From Hetaerina americana (taxonomy: Eukaryota; Arthropoda; Insecta; Odonata; Calopterygidae), in assembly GCA_022747635.1 (NCBI GenBank), contig JAKTNV010000005.1:85556469-85620468 (forward strand): a DNA stretch of 64,000 nt, given 5' to 3'. The translations under genes and the position numbers were made by a program. Positions 1 to 12,600 of this stretch are shown here, one piece after another (the stretch's first letter is position 1; each line of letters opens with the position of its first letter). Below the pieces are notes generated by a model. That model was not told the origin of the DNA. It was given only the letters and a program-made list of their open reading frames with translations, and made no database searches.

Positions 1-307
1 ACGTGTCTTCTTTGAATCGCCAAGCGTGTATGTGGACCATTTTCGGCAGCCCGACTAAATCACTGTCCAAGTTTGACGTCCCCACAATTGGCTTTGGCCG
101 AGGTTTCCGTTTATATGAGACCATGGTGTAGCCCTCGTCGTCTTCTTTCCTCATGTTGCATGCAGTGTTATGCGGTTCCACGGGTGGTGGCTGTACATTT
201 CCTTTGCGAGCAACGGAAGAGTACGGCAGCGTCACCTTAGGAGCACGCTCTTTATTATTAGTATTATTATCAGTAGCTCCGACTTGAGAATAATTAAACC
301 GTTCCAT
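1..307 (-). CDS. Open reading frame running off the left edge, probably transposon-encoded
   Basis: Reading leftward from an ATG at 307, 102 codons stay open to base 1. The protein has an Asn-rich start, then KEDDEGYTMVSYKRKPRPKP, IVGTSNLDSDL and PKMVHIHAWRFKEDT. A basic block followed by an IVGT motif and a strand-like segment resembles nucleic-acid-binding ORFs found in arthropod mobile elements; I cannot name the element. It lies left of the last visible BRPF1 exon, on the same strand, and does not continue BRPF1 in sequence. The stretch is far richer in CpG than the surrounding intron, which suggests a fairly recent arrival. The frame also stays open for some distance upstream of the ATG, so the true start is uncertain. 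Confidence 0.5.
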   Translation of the reverse strand, partial: MERFNYSQVGATDNNTNNKERAPKVTLPYSSVARKGNVQPPPVEPHNTACNMRKEDDEGYTMVSYKRKPRPKPIVGTSNLDSDLVGLPKMVHIHAWRFKEDT

Positions 308-689
308 GTTACTTTTCTTCTCTTTCACAGTTTTCACGGGAAGTTGCGATCGCTCACTTTCCAATGAGTTGGTGATCGATCGAATCAATCGAACGAGTTG
401 GTAATTATCAATATCAGATTAATTGGAAAGAATTAAACTTCCATTGTATTAATAAGGATGGTAAAACTCCTTAAATAGTGTTCAATAAGAAAACTGTGGA
501 TTAGATAGACCCAAGTTAACTTATTGATTAGAGAACACAATAAGTTAATTGCTGCACACTAAATTATTTTTCTATGTTAAGTTTTTCCTTACATTTTTCC
601 CCATCGACGGTTAAGGGGTCATTATCACCAATGCTAGGAAAAAAATGAACCGTCACATTAGAACTATGGAATCTTATAGGGAACATTAC
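308..689. other. BRPF1 intron, no gene seen
   Basis: This is AT-rich intronic sequence between the bromodomain exon donor and the left-edge open frame. No BRPF1 continuation, splice-ready exon or clear repeat was recognised in it. Confidence 0.5.
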
Positions 690-3600
690 CTGATCTCGCA
701 TTTTCACAGCCGCACGGTAGAAAACAGTTTCTTTGGAATTATATGCCATACAGTTGTGAAGCATCAAACTGAAGTCTGCCTCAAACTCATCAAGGTCTTT
801 GTAGTGGAAACTCTCCAGCTTCTGCCTCATTGTTGAGAGGTCCATAGGACGCTTCACCACATCTCCATAATCAGGGACTTCACCAGGATCCACAGGTTCC
901 GAAAATATTTCCCCAGCATCTCGACTCTGAATCATTTCTAGCACACGACGGAGGAAGCACACCAGCGGATGCAATTCATATTCTAAAGTTCTCTCTTTCC
1001 TGATGAAAAAACAAGACAATGTATCCATCAGAATCATTAGGAAATAAAAATTACAGTACATTCAATACATGATCAGGCAATGATAAAATTAATTTTGTTT
1101 GAGATTGCTTTTTGCTGAATCAAAGAATGAATATTAGTCAATTTCCTATGCCCTGAGGAGTAAAAAGCAATATTATTGAAAAAAAAACAGATGAACCCAT
1201 TCTGTTTTTTTTCACTCAAACTTTTATGCCACAGTTTAACCTTTATCGACCAAAAAGGAACTTATGTTCCCACCAAAAGGCAGGACTCCTTGGCCGAATG
1301 AGAACTTTAGGGACCGCTTGGTTTTGCTTATCACCTGCTTCCTTTATGAGGCTGCCTGGGGTGCCTAATGATGTCTAGACTGTTTATCTTTCAACGCTCG
1401 TCTTCCTTAAGGTGCTGAGTGGCCATTTATGCCTTCTTGAAGGTATTTTATTGTATAAACATCTCTCATTCATCAAACATGAGGGGGTGTTACCCTCATT
1501 CTATGCATCAATTCTGCTAAGTCAAGAGTATCTTCGGTCTCCCTATTGTGGATGCTACTTTCAGTATGAGCAGTTCTTTTTCAGCGGTCCTAGTGGTGTA
1601 AGAGTTTGATTAGTTTTTTAAGTGTGAGAAATTAATTTATGCCTTTTGGTGATCCTGGTAAGCATTGTTCAAGTTCATCAGTAGGTAATTTTTATTTGAA
1701 AAACTTTCAGACATGGATTTTTTTCTAATTATTTTCTGTATCTAAAATTAGTGGAAAAAGCACTTCCCACTCTTCAATGGATCCCTAGCGAACATTGTTA
1801 AAGAGAGAAATTGAGGACGAACTTTTAGCAGACAGTGATTCTAACACATACATACTGACAAGAGCAACTTCTCTATGGAGAAGGATGGCAATATAAATGA
1901 TGATACAGCACAGAATGTGTCGAAGGACTGGGTGAAAAAGTCCAGGACCTACACTTTCCATTGTGGTTTTTCTGGGAGTGAACGAGGTTCGAACACTGCA
2001 GAAGCCCCAAACATTATGAAAAATTCCACATCTATGGTTGTGTTTTTTCTGTATTTTGAAGCAGTCATACATCTACTGGTCGAACAAACGAACAGGTAAT
2101 ACACTCCATTTCTCCGCAAACAAGAGTGTGTTTAATCTGCAGAACCTAATGTAAGTCAATCTGAAATTTGTAAATTTTTGGCCATTGCAATTCAAATGGG
2201 ACATGACATCCGTGACTCACTAAGAGATTACTGGACATGTATGCAACAGTTTTTCACACCTTTTTATGGTAACATCATGACGCGTGATAGATTCATACAC
2301 ATTCTTTGATTTTTACATTTTACAACTAATGATCACTAACCGAACAGGGAAGATGAAAATTGTGATAGTCTATGGAAGATCAGGGATCTTTTGATACAAT
2401 AAATGAAAATTATGAAATTTTATATCCCATCAGAGTACCTAGCAGGGAATGAAATTAAGGTCCTTTTCAAGAGGAGAGTTATTTTCAAACAGTACATTCC
2501 AAAGAAACATAAGAGATTCTAGATAAAAATCTATAAACCATCACGTGGGGATATAAAAGTAAGGAAAAGAGCATGGCTGCGACGGGGTGGAGAGAAAATT
2601 TTGTGATGATTAAGGGAAAACCGTGAAGCCTACTATTATAAAAGATTATATCAAGCATATTGGTTACGTGGACAAATCCGAAAGGATGGCTAATAGTTAT
2701 TCAATCAGGGGAAGAACATGGAAATGGACTGAGAAATTATTCTTCCACCTTCTCAATTTGACAGTCTTGAACTCATAGATTTCCTTGACTCCGTTGGGAG
2801 CAATTTGAGTCGAAGGGAGTCCTGTTTAACTCTCATTAGAAATCTTTTGGAGGAAGACTGGGAGGAGATTCGCTCAATCATCGTCTTCGAGGTCATTTCT
2901 CTCCTGTTTCAACAAATATCATTTGCTTTGAGGTGAGGGATAAGGAATATTGGATTGGGAAGGTGAGAAAAGCCAGATGCTGCTAATGCTCCCTTTGAGG
3001 AAAAGAAATGCGTACTGTTTTCCATTGCTCAAATTGCAACGTAGGACTCTGTGCTGATACTTCTTTCAGGAATTACCACATGAAAACATACATAGGATAA
3101 ATGCTAAGTGGTAGTGAAAGGGTTTACAAATTAAAATCAATGAGAAAATCGGTAATAAAAAAACCAAAATATTGCTTTGCAACATGGTGAAAACAAATAT
3201 TGCTATTGCCACATGGTAAAAATGAACATGGCAAGTTTGATGCAGATTTTGCTTCCCTGTGCTGGGTGTGAATTAGTAAAGGAGGTGGCTGAAAAGAGAT
3301 TATGTGAAACTATGATGTTAGTTTTCATCCATTGAAAAATCAAGAGAGGACTTTGTAGAGTGAATTTCCACCGATATTAACCCAATTTAAAGTGGAGACC
3401 CACCATATTTCTTTTCCTATTGTATACCCTTCTTCAATTCAAGCCCATTCTCATCCTTTATTAAACGAGTACTCAGGCAAAATGAACTTGTATAAATTTA
3501 GACCAATGCGGTCAATGAAACGGTCATTAAAGGGATTTCTTGTGTAATTGCAGAAGGGAAATATCACCATCCACTTACATCTTGACGTACTCCTTCTTCA

Positions 3601-6600
3601 GTTTCTCTCGTTTCCTCACGAGCTCACAGAGAAGACGAGCCCTCTCCAGATCCTGGCGTAGACACTGCCAGTACTTAAGCTGCTGACACAGCTCACTTTT
3701 CTGCAAGTAAGTCAATTCAAGCACAAAATGTAGATCACCCAGCATGTAAAGTAATTCAAAGAGAACTTATAATTTATATATTTTTGGGCATGTATCAAGT
3801 TCTTTCAAGAAAGACTACATAAGTGGGTTGTAGTGCTACTAAATTAACCAGCTAACTGCCACTTCTCCAGGAGAAAGCCTTCATTTTGAAATAATTAAAG
3901 CAGGGTGAAAAAGACCCAAATGGACGCTTCAATCGTTTTAAGACTAAAGTAAATATTATTTATGTGAAAGAATTGCTTTTATTCAATTCCAAATAAGAAA
4001 CTTAAGTCAAGAAATGTTGAACCACTGTAATGCATCTATTTTGTGATTATATATCCTTACAAACCCAGCTAATTTTCCATTTAGAGTTAATACAGATTTT
4101 AGTAAGTGCCAGAACTCCAAACAAATATCGACAGCACAGTTTTATCTTCAAATTTGACTTTATTATTAAGAATTATTATTATTGGTATTCTACTATTGAA
4201 GTTATGTTTTGGATGAACACAGACCACACAACCATACATTTCTTTGCCTCTCCTAATATAAAACAACCTGACATCCATCACGAGCAATAAACCCTTCTTC
4301 AATTATGCATACTTCTTTCCTCCTTTCATTCTGCCCAACATGCTTACCCTTTCTTAGACTTTCCTCTCTGGCCTAATATTGTCCCCTCTAACAATCCATC
4401 GCCACTCAAAATGATTCTCATCCATCTTTCCTTCCTCTTTTGGGTTTACTCCATCAATCCTTATCATCATGACTAGGACTTCCTCATTTGTTTTCCTTTC
4501 TGTCCACTTCACCTTCTCCACACACACTTTTCAAAAGCCTACAATCTATGCCTATCATCTTGCTTCAATGACCATGTTTCTGAGCTCTACAAAACCATGC
4601 TCCATATCAGTTTTCATGAACCTTTTCTCAACATCCTTACTCAATATCCCTGTCATCAATTCCTGCAAGCTTCTTTGCCTAAAGCAATTCTTTTTCCTAT
4701 GTCCCCACTACTGTGACCATTTGGGTCCAGAACACATCCAAGATAGGTAACCTGTTCCTTACTCCAGATTATGAACTCCTATTTTAAAATTTAATTTAGC
4801 CTTTCTCTTTCTTGAAAACTGAATAACCTTTTTGTTGTTTACAGTTATTCTCATCCCATATCTATCGCACTAACTTCTTGATGTGCTCAGCAATGCTTGC
4901 AACCACTAGGCTGACTGACAAGCTAAAGATTGGTCATATACAAACCTAACTAATTTTATGAATTACCCACAGACTTTCATTCATATCTCAAGTTCTTCCC
5001 ATGTCTCTTTAACTTTTTCCTCCTCGTACACCTTGAAAAGCAAAGATGATCCTGGAGACTCCTGCCTTACCCCTTTCCCTTCATGAAATATGATCATTTG
5101 TGCAACAAAAATGGTCCATGGGACCTTGTGTACATATATTTCTACCTAACACATATATTTCATCCTTGAATATTATTATAGAAGACTAAAAACTGCAGTA
5201 TGAGCCAAGATTATCTTAAGTTGACAGAAAGGAACATACTAGATATTCCTTTAAGTGGATTAATCGACGGAATCTTGTGTATACATTAAAACTTCAGGCA
5301 TCCTTTCTTTATAATAAAATGTTTCCACTCTTCTGGTCAGTCACATACTTCTTTAGACTCAGATAAACAATTACTTTTCAAGCGAGCAAACAAAATGTTG
5401 AAGGTCATGTTTGATACATACACTAGCCACCTTCTCTCCCACCGGCCGCTCATCTGGCCTTGCTTGGTGAGTCGCCTGGAGCCGTCGGAGCAAAGGGACA
5501 CCATTTCGGTTTTGCCTCTTCAGAGTCCAATACGATATGAGGCGTTTGATGAAATAGTTTCTTTGGGGCATGTCCACCAACATGGCAATTTCAATGATTC
5601 TGAAAAAGACAATATTTATTGCATTCACATAAACTGAATTCTGAAGGATGAAATATTTAAATTCATATGCAAAACATCACCAAGTTCAAAAAATTTTAAA
5701 TAACAACATTGTCAACTTTGATCCATTATATCACCCATATCATCTTTTAGTTGAAATGCTACACGCAAGGAATTAATTCTTATTCTTTTACAACCTTCAG
5801 CCTAGAATTGAAATACTTGTGAACAAATCCACCAATCTGAATGTAGATTAATGTGCCAATTGGTAGTTTGGAACATGGGAAACTAATGATTCTAAAAATA
5901 AACAACCAAATAAGAGCTATTCAACAGTCCAAACATTTGGCTTTAAGCTTACAAACAATATTAAAGAAAATATGATTATTTTAAAGAGTAATTAAGCAAC
6001 CTCTAACTTTCATGATACTAAGGAAAAAGAATAACCTCCAAAGCCATTAAAAATTTGAAAACAGTCGAGTGAATTTCAAGTAAAACCACTATAAAAAATA
6101 ATTAAATCTGCATTGCATTGGGATAAATATAACTTACTTAAGAGAAACTTGAATTATGGACAAGCACACTACACTATGTTTGAGTGTCTGCAGTGTTTAA
6201 CATTGGATAGAAAACTTCAAATGGAATTATTGTAGACTATTATTTTAATGCTCAAATAAAGATGTTTAGCATAAAACAAATAAAATAGGTAGACATTTTA
6301 TTTCTAAGATATATGAAAATGAAATAAAAATGGAAGCAATGAATTGCAAATCAAAGAATCATTAAAAACAGATAACCAAAGGAATTATTCACTCAAAAAT
6401 ACATAGACTATTGATCACATTATACATTAACTGATACTGGGTAATATATTTGAGCAATATTTTTTCCTATGAAAAATTTGGTATAATTTTGCAAAATCAA
6501 AGTTAAAATCTAGGAAACTTGAGCTCTACCGCCTCGTAAATTAACAAGATAAAATGAAAACTCCTATAGCCATAATAAGTTAGCACCACTCATCCCACAA

Positions 6601-9600
6601 TGAAAGGTTGGTTGGTCCTCCTGGTTGAGAGGTTGTGGTTGGTCACTGCCGTGGAATTTCTTTTCCCACAAACCATCACAACAAAATTTGTTTTCATTGC
6701 GGGACGAGTGGTGCTAACTTATTACGGTTATAGGAGTTTTAATTTCATCTTATTAATTTCAAAGTTAATTAATTGTATAAAAATGGACAATTTTGTCATT
6801 TAATAAATTCCAAAAATAAGGTTAATCATGTCACAATTGAATTAGTTATATTGCAGCAAAATTGCAAAAGGTCTGATATCAATACTGGCAATGGCTGACA
6901 GTTGAACAGGCTTAGTAAGGCAAAAAATATTGTTTTCCAGAATAATACCTGATATATTTAATTGTAAACATTGCAACTGTTAAAAAAATTTTGATGAAAA
7001 AAGCAACCATGATAAATGGTGCTATCATGACTCAAAGGGAAACACAGGGGAATTCTTCAACCAGAAACATGAAGAGATAGTGAAATGACTTCATACCTTT
7101 CGGGGGGAATGGTGGGAATTGAGATTACTGGAATGGAAGACCGTTTTTGGGCCAATATTTTCCGAGCCTTCTTCATTTTTAGCCGAGATTCTTCCTTGGC
7201 ATCTCCTTTCTCTCTCACGCGAGGTCTCTGATGGCACAAAACAAAATCAAGCCATTAACATCAATGACATATGAGAAATAAAACAAACACATAATTAGAA
7301 CTGAGTTGAAATCACATGCAGTAGTTTTCATCAAAATCCTACCCTACACATTTAGTGAGCACCCTGAAATTTCGTCATAGATTGTGCATTTCCTAAGACT
7401 TACACGATCATTATGTGACAAAAGAGTCATATTTTTTACGTAAAAAATATATAAAAATTCAGTCGGTTAGTGTTAAAATGTTTATATCACATCTGTCCAG
7501 CTTTATACGGTCCTTTTTGGAGGGGAGGTACTTGAATAATTATTTAATATATATTTAAATTAAATATTTGTGCTGCTTAAATTTTGGCGCAACTGTTACT
7601 CATCACCATTTTTAATTCATCCACTAATGAAGTAAGTGGACAAAAATGAAGCCACCATATATTTAAAATAAGTGGAATGAAATGAATACTGAACCAAGAA
7701 ATAACTTATAATCATGAATCTTAATGTAAAAATTAGTGATGGATAAGATGAGATATCTGTTCACACAGTGAGCACATAATAAATTACAAAAAAGCATGAC
7801 CTTGAAATGCCGACATTGCAGGAAGTTAACTATTCAATAATTACATGTATGGTACAGGGGTTTATTCAGTTTGAACAAAATAGATCAAACTCTGTATGTA
7901 TGGCTAGCTTTTTTGTTTCACTTTCAAGTGGCCACCTGATTCCAGACCATCCCAATCATAAATTATTTAGGAGCAGTCTGAGATGTTTTTTGGCATAAGC
8001 CTATACAACACGTAATACTAATAGTACACATCTTCATCACATAGCGTAAATGAAACTATGCATGTATGATTGGCTGCTATGAACATTCACCAGGGGCCAG
8101 CTTCTTCAATTTTAAAATATTACAGATCTTTGCAAAATAAGCTATTTTTGGGGCATCCCAGTTGATCAAAATTCAGTTTAATCGAGAGTTCAGCGAGTGT
8201 GAGGAACAAGATGGTGTAGTTATACTGATTTAAAAATGTTTCATGGGAACTTGGACACTCTGTCGTGGGTGTTATGATATTTTTAATGTCTGAAAACAAC
8301 CTAACTTAGAACAAATATCGGTTCTGGAACTGATGTTTTTTATTTGTATTCCAATTCAACTTCATCCAAAAATATCTCGCAAAACTATACCAGAAAATAT
8401 ATTTTACATAATGCTTAAATATGCATATTTTGACACGAATGCCTAGTTTATGCCTTTTAAGTGCAAAAAACTTTTAAAAGTGTGGCACATCGCTGACCAA
8501 AAAAGCAGAATTTTGTGTTGTCCATATTGTTTTTTTTTACTTTGCGGCATTTACTCTAAGGCTAAGCATGACCACAGTCACCACCAATTTCGATATGTGG
8601 TACTGGTATTGTGGCATTGGAGGTATTCTCTCCCTCCATGTCAACATGACAGAACAATGTAAAAACAATAAGTGACAATTAATTATTTCATATTTTAAGT
8701 TACCTTTTTACCGCATCCACAATATATTATTTCCGTATTTTTAAGGCAAATCAAGTCTTTGTATGTTTTGCGAGATAAAAATTTTTAATTAATTCAGAAT
8801 GCGCAAGAGAAATACTACAGAAGGTAAATCCTGAACATAAATCGAAGATGAAACAAATGCATTCAACAATATTTATTAAAGATCCAGTACGAAGAATTGG
8901 TTTTATCAGGATTTGCACTACCTAACTGTAGGAGAGCCATCATTCCATTGAGGACACCACAAGAACCAACATTCCAAGTGTTCCTAGAAAAATCCACCAT
9001 ACATTGGTATTGTTTCGGTCAATACTGCATAAGAAGTAAATGTAATCCACATATGAAGACACAATGTACAGGACATGAGAGGAAAAAAGTATGATGAGGG
9101 GTTATCACTGAGAAAATGTGGACACAATAAAGCTAGAAACAATGAGAAAACTAAAAAGCCTAACTGCCGAGGACTTCCAAGGGTGCTTTAAACAGTGGAA
9201 AAGAAGATGGAATAAATGCATAGCAATAAATGGAGAGTACTTTGCAGGGGACAAAATTGATGTAAACTAAATTTTGTAAAATAAAAATTTTATACCTTCA
9301 GTTCGTGTATTTATTGGGCTGGGTAGTGTGTGCCCATGCAGTTATCCCTCTCAAACTTGTAAAACATCAACTCACAGACTCTTTTTGTCATATTGCATTG
9401 TACATTAATTGACATACAATTGTTGAAAAGACTGTACCCATTCCTCTTACATGTGAAATGTCATGCCCATGGTTTGAACAGAGCAGCACAGCAAAGAAGA
9501 CTTGATATCACTGAGGGGAATGAATAGATCTATACCATTTAAGTCTTCAACTGAGCTACCAAAAAGAGCACAGGTTTTTGGAGAAAATCTTCCTGAACCA

Positions 9601-12600
9601 GGGCATATCCATTTGGGCACATGGCTAAAAGCATCTGAATACAATAGCAAGGACATACTTCATATGAAGGCAGTTATGGCATATCTAGCCCAAGATGTGA
9701 GTGATCACTACAAAAAATAAAATCACCAAAAAAATATATTCTTCCTCTTTCTCCCCATTTTCTCATGACATATAGCCGTAGAAAGTCTAAGGAGAGTATT
9801 TAAAATCTAAAACTTTAAATTTCCAAATAAAACACTGATGGAAACCTAGATCCATGAATATAAATCAGGTCTATCACATAGAGGATTCCAGAAAGGTCAT
9901 CAGCAAATATTACAGAAATCCCATCATGCAACAGTTGATAATATTTGAAAGCATTAATAATCGTACATGCACTAATATACATAAAAACATTTTGTAGCAC
10001 ACAGACAAACCATTCATCATAGGTTGAAGTAATTAGTATTTAATCCCATATTTTCCACAATATTCCTCAGTCTTGTGGAAAAATAATAAGGTTAAAACAC
10101 CATGCATTTTCAAGGAAAAGATTGGTTATTTTATTGTTATGAGGGTTTGGACAAAAATAGCATTAATGGCTCCCATCCTTAGAGCTTTGCAAGGAATGAA
10201 CTTTTAGTATGATTATGTCTTGGAAAGTTAGGAATGAATGACAAATAAAATTAATCTAATAGCAACCGAATATAATGAAACTTTCAATACTTTATGACGT
10301 ACAGCTTCCGAGTCAGGTGGCGTGTGAAGGTCACAAAATGCAGTCTTCTGCACAAGGACAGTGGACTCCCCTTGAAGGCCAGATGTCATCAGCCCATTCG
10401 AATCCCTCACAGTGTCCATCTTCATGAAGAGCCCAGCTTGCTGTGCACAGGTCACATGGAATGCTGATGTGTACACAGAAAGGGATTTATTTGGGAGAGC
10501 AATATTTTAAATGGACTTTTATAGCCTTACATTCAACAATAAAATCTTCAAATTCCCATTAAAATTACAATGGACAATTATGGTATCATAAAAAATGCTC
10601 TACAAATATGATATCAAAATAAATATTGAAGATTTGTAACCCTCTTGAGTCAAAACATCATCATGAAGTAGAGTACTCGTAGTTTTAGGGGGAGACGACA
10701 GACAGCTGAGGTTATTTGCATCATTAGGGATGGACAGGAAAGGATGAAGGGAGGAGAGAAACCCAGCATTGGCATTAGCCTACTCTTAATGAAAGGCACC
10801 AAGGGGTTAGCATCTTAACGCTTAATCCAACGGATGGCTGCTCAACGTCCTATCTGGCAGAGGGCATACTCACTCAAAGTGCTCTCCACAAAGCACCTCA
10901 AGTTGGGATTGAGATAGCATTGAAAAATATCTGCCACCTACGGAATTTTAACTTGGGTCCTCTGGTTGAGAAGCCAGTACACCAGCCATTGCACCATGAT
11001 GATCCCTTTATCAAGTATATACCACACTATTCTCGTTCAAAGAACTATGGGAAGGTCGCAACAGTAATTTTTAATGGTGTCTTCCACTAATATGTATTAA
11101 AATGTAAAAATTTCAAGCAGTGAAAATCATTCACCTTGACCAGGAAATCAATCCCGATCAAGGTAAATGATTTTTACACTTAGAAATTGTTGCATTTTAA
11201 TAGATATACTCGTGTTGACCCCCAAATTTTATGAGAGAAAATATATTAAACCCTTGTAATTTCCTCTATACTATTTTTATTTCAACAACCCAGGTTTTGA
11301 AACTTTGTGTTTAGAAACCTGTAAATAAAAATAGTATAGTGGGAATCGCGAGTAGAAATATTTTCTCTACAATAAATAAAGTTTCCACTAAACTAAGCCT
11401 GAAAATATATGGATCCTTAAATATTTACCTAATATTTCCATTTTTTTACAAATTTAATGCATAAGTTGACACTAAATTGTTTCGTAATTATTAAATGCTG
11501 ATAATTTAATTCCAGTAAACTGATTTTAATGACAAGTTGTCAAGTTTTGTCGAATGTATGCTCTCAAACAATAAGGACTAAAAGAAATATAATTTGACAC
11601 TTTTAATGGTAGTTATCAAGTTGTAAATAATCTATATTTATTTCATATAGACAGTATTGACCATCATTGAGAGTGAGATTTTGAGTGGGTTCCAAAATTC
11701 ACCACCAGTGCTGCAAGTTCAACCCAATGGTACTACCATTGTTTGCTTATACTGCTGTACAGCACCAAGCAGGAAGCAAACAAGGGGGAAGGACATGCAT
11801 GCTAGATGGAATGGAGGTATTTTGTACGAGGAATTGAAGAACATTTACTGAAGTGTAGGGGGTCTGGTTGTGTCCTCTTGGACAGAGCTGGGAAGTACAT
11901 TAACAATTAGTCTGTGTCCATCCAAAACTAACCAATAGTAGACTACCAATAATAGCAATAATCTTTGGTTGAATTTTAATAAACCATGGGCTTCCAGATG
12001 GCGCTCGCATACATTTGATAACGACTGTAAAGAAATTATTCTCATGATTGAAATGAAAAATTTGCACTGTTGCCACAAAACCTTAATTAATTAATATCAA
12101 AATGATCAGTCCCAATGGTGAATGGGGGATTAACCTTGCTCATTGCCCTAACTCACTCCTTTTAAAGGGAAGTCATTTGTATCCACCTCACAATCCAAAT
12201 AAGGTTACATGGTATCCAAGAAGTTCTCTTGGGTTTCCCACCGGGTCAGGTTGTAGTACACCTGACTAGGTGCACTGCAACCTGACCCGGTGGGAAACCC
12301 GAGAGAACTTCTTGAATACCATACGCCGGGAAAACCTGAGATCCTTCATTAAGGTTACATGGTTTAATCAATTAGTAAAATAAATCATAGTGAATTTCAA
12401 ATGAAATGTTTAAGGGCACAGATAACCTAAATGGTCATGTGCCCATTCCCTATCATATTTTCCTAATAGTAATAGTGGTATATAGGGAAGGCAACGACAA
12501 CTAAGATCATTTGCACCATTAGGGATGGATGGGAAAGGAGGAAGGGTGGAGAGAAACCCGGTGTTGGTATTATCCTACTTTTGTCGAAAGGCACCAAAGA

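Larger units (their letters stand above)
690..10463 (-). other. BRPF1: BRPF1 exons 8-12: end of PHD2, basic region, bromodomain
   Basis: Exon 8 completes the extended PHD ([16 protein letters not shown], then FCDLHTPP). Exon 9 has a basic stretch ([14 protein letters not shown]) and exon 10 [20 protein letters not shown], both typical of BRPF proteins. Exon 11 is a charged helix ([13 protein letters not shown]). Exon 12 (999-690) is one 103-codon exon encoding nearly the whole bromodomain; [23 protein letters not shown] and the acetyl-lysine-binding NCMAYNSKE with its conserved Asn are visible. The exon 8 donor was placed after GAAGCT because this keeps phase with exon 9 and removes a run of non-conserved residues. 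Confidence 0.92.
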
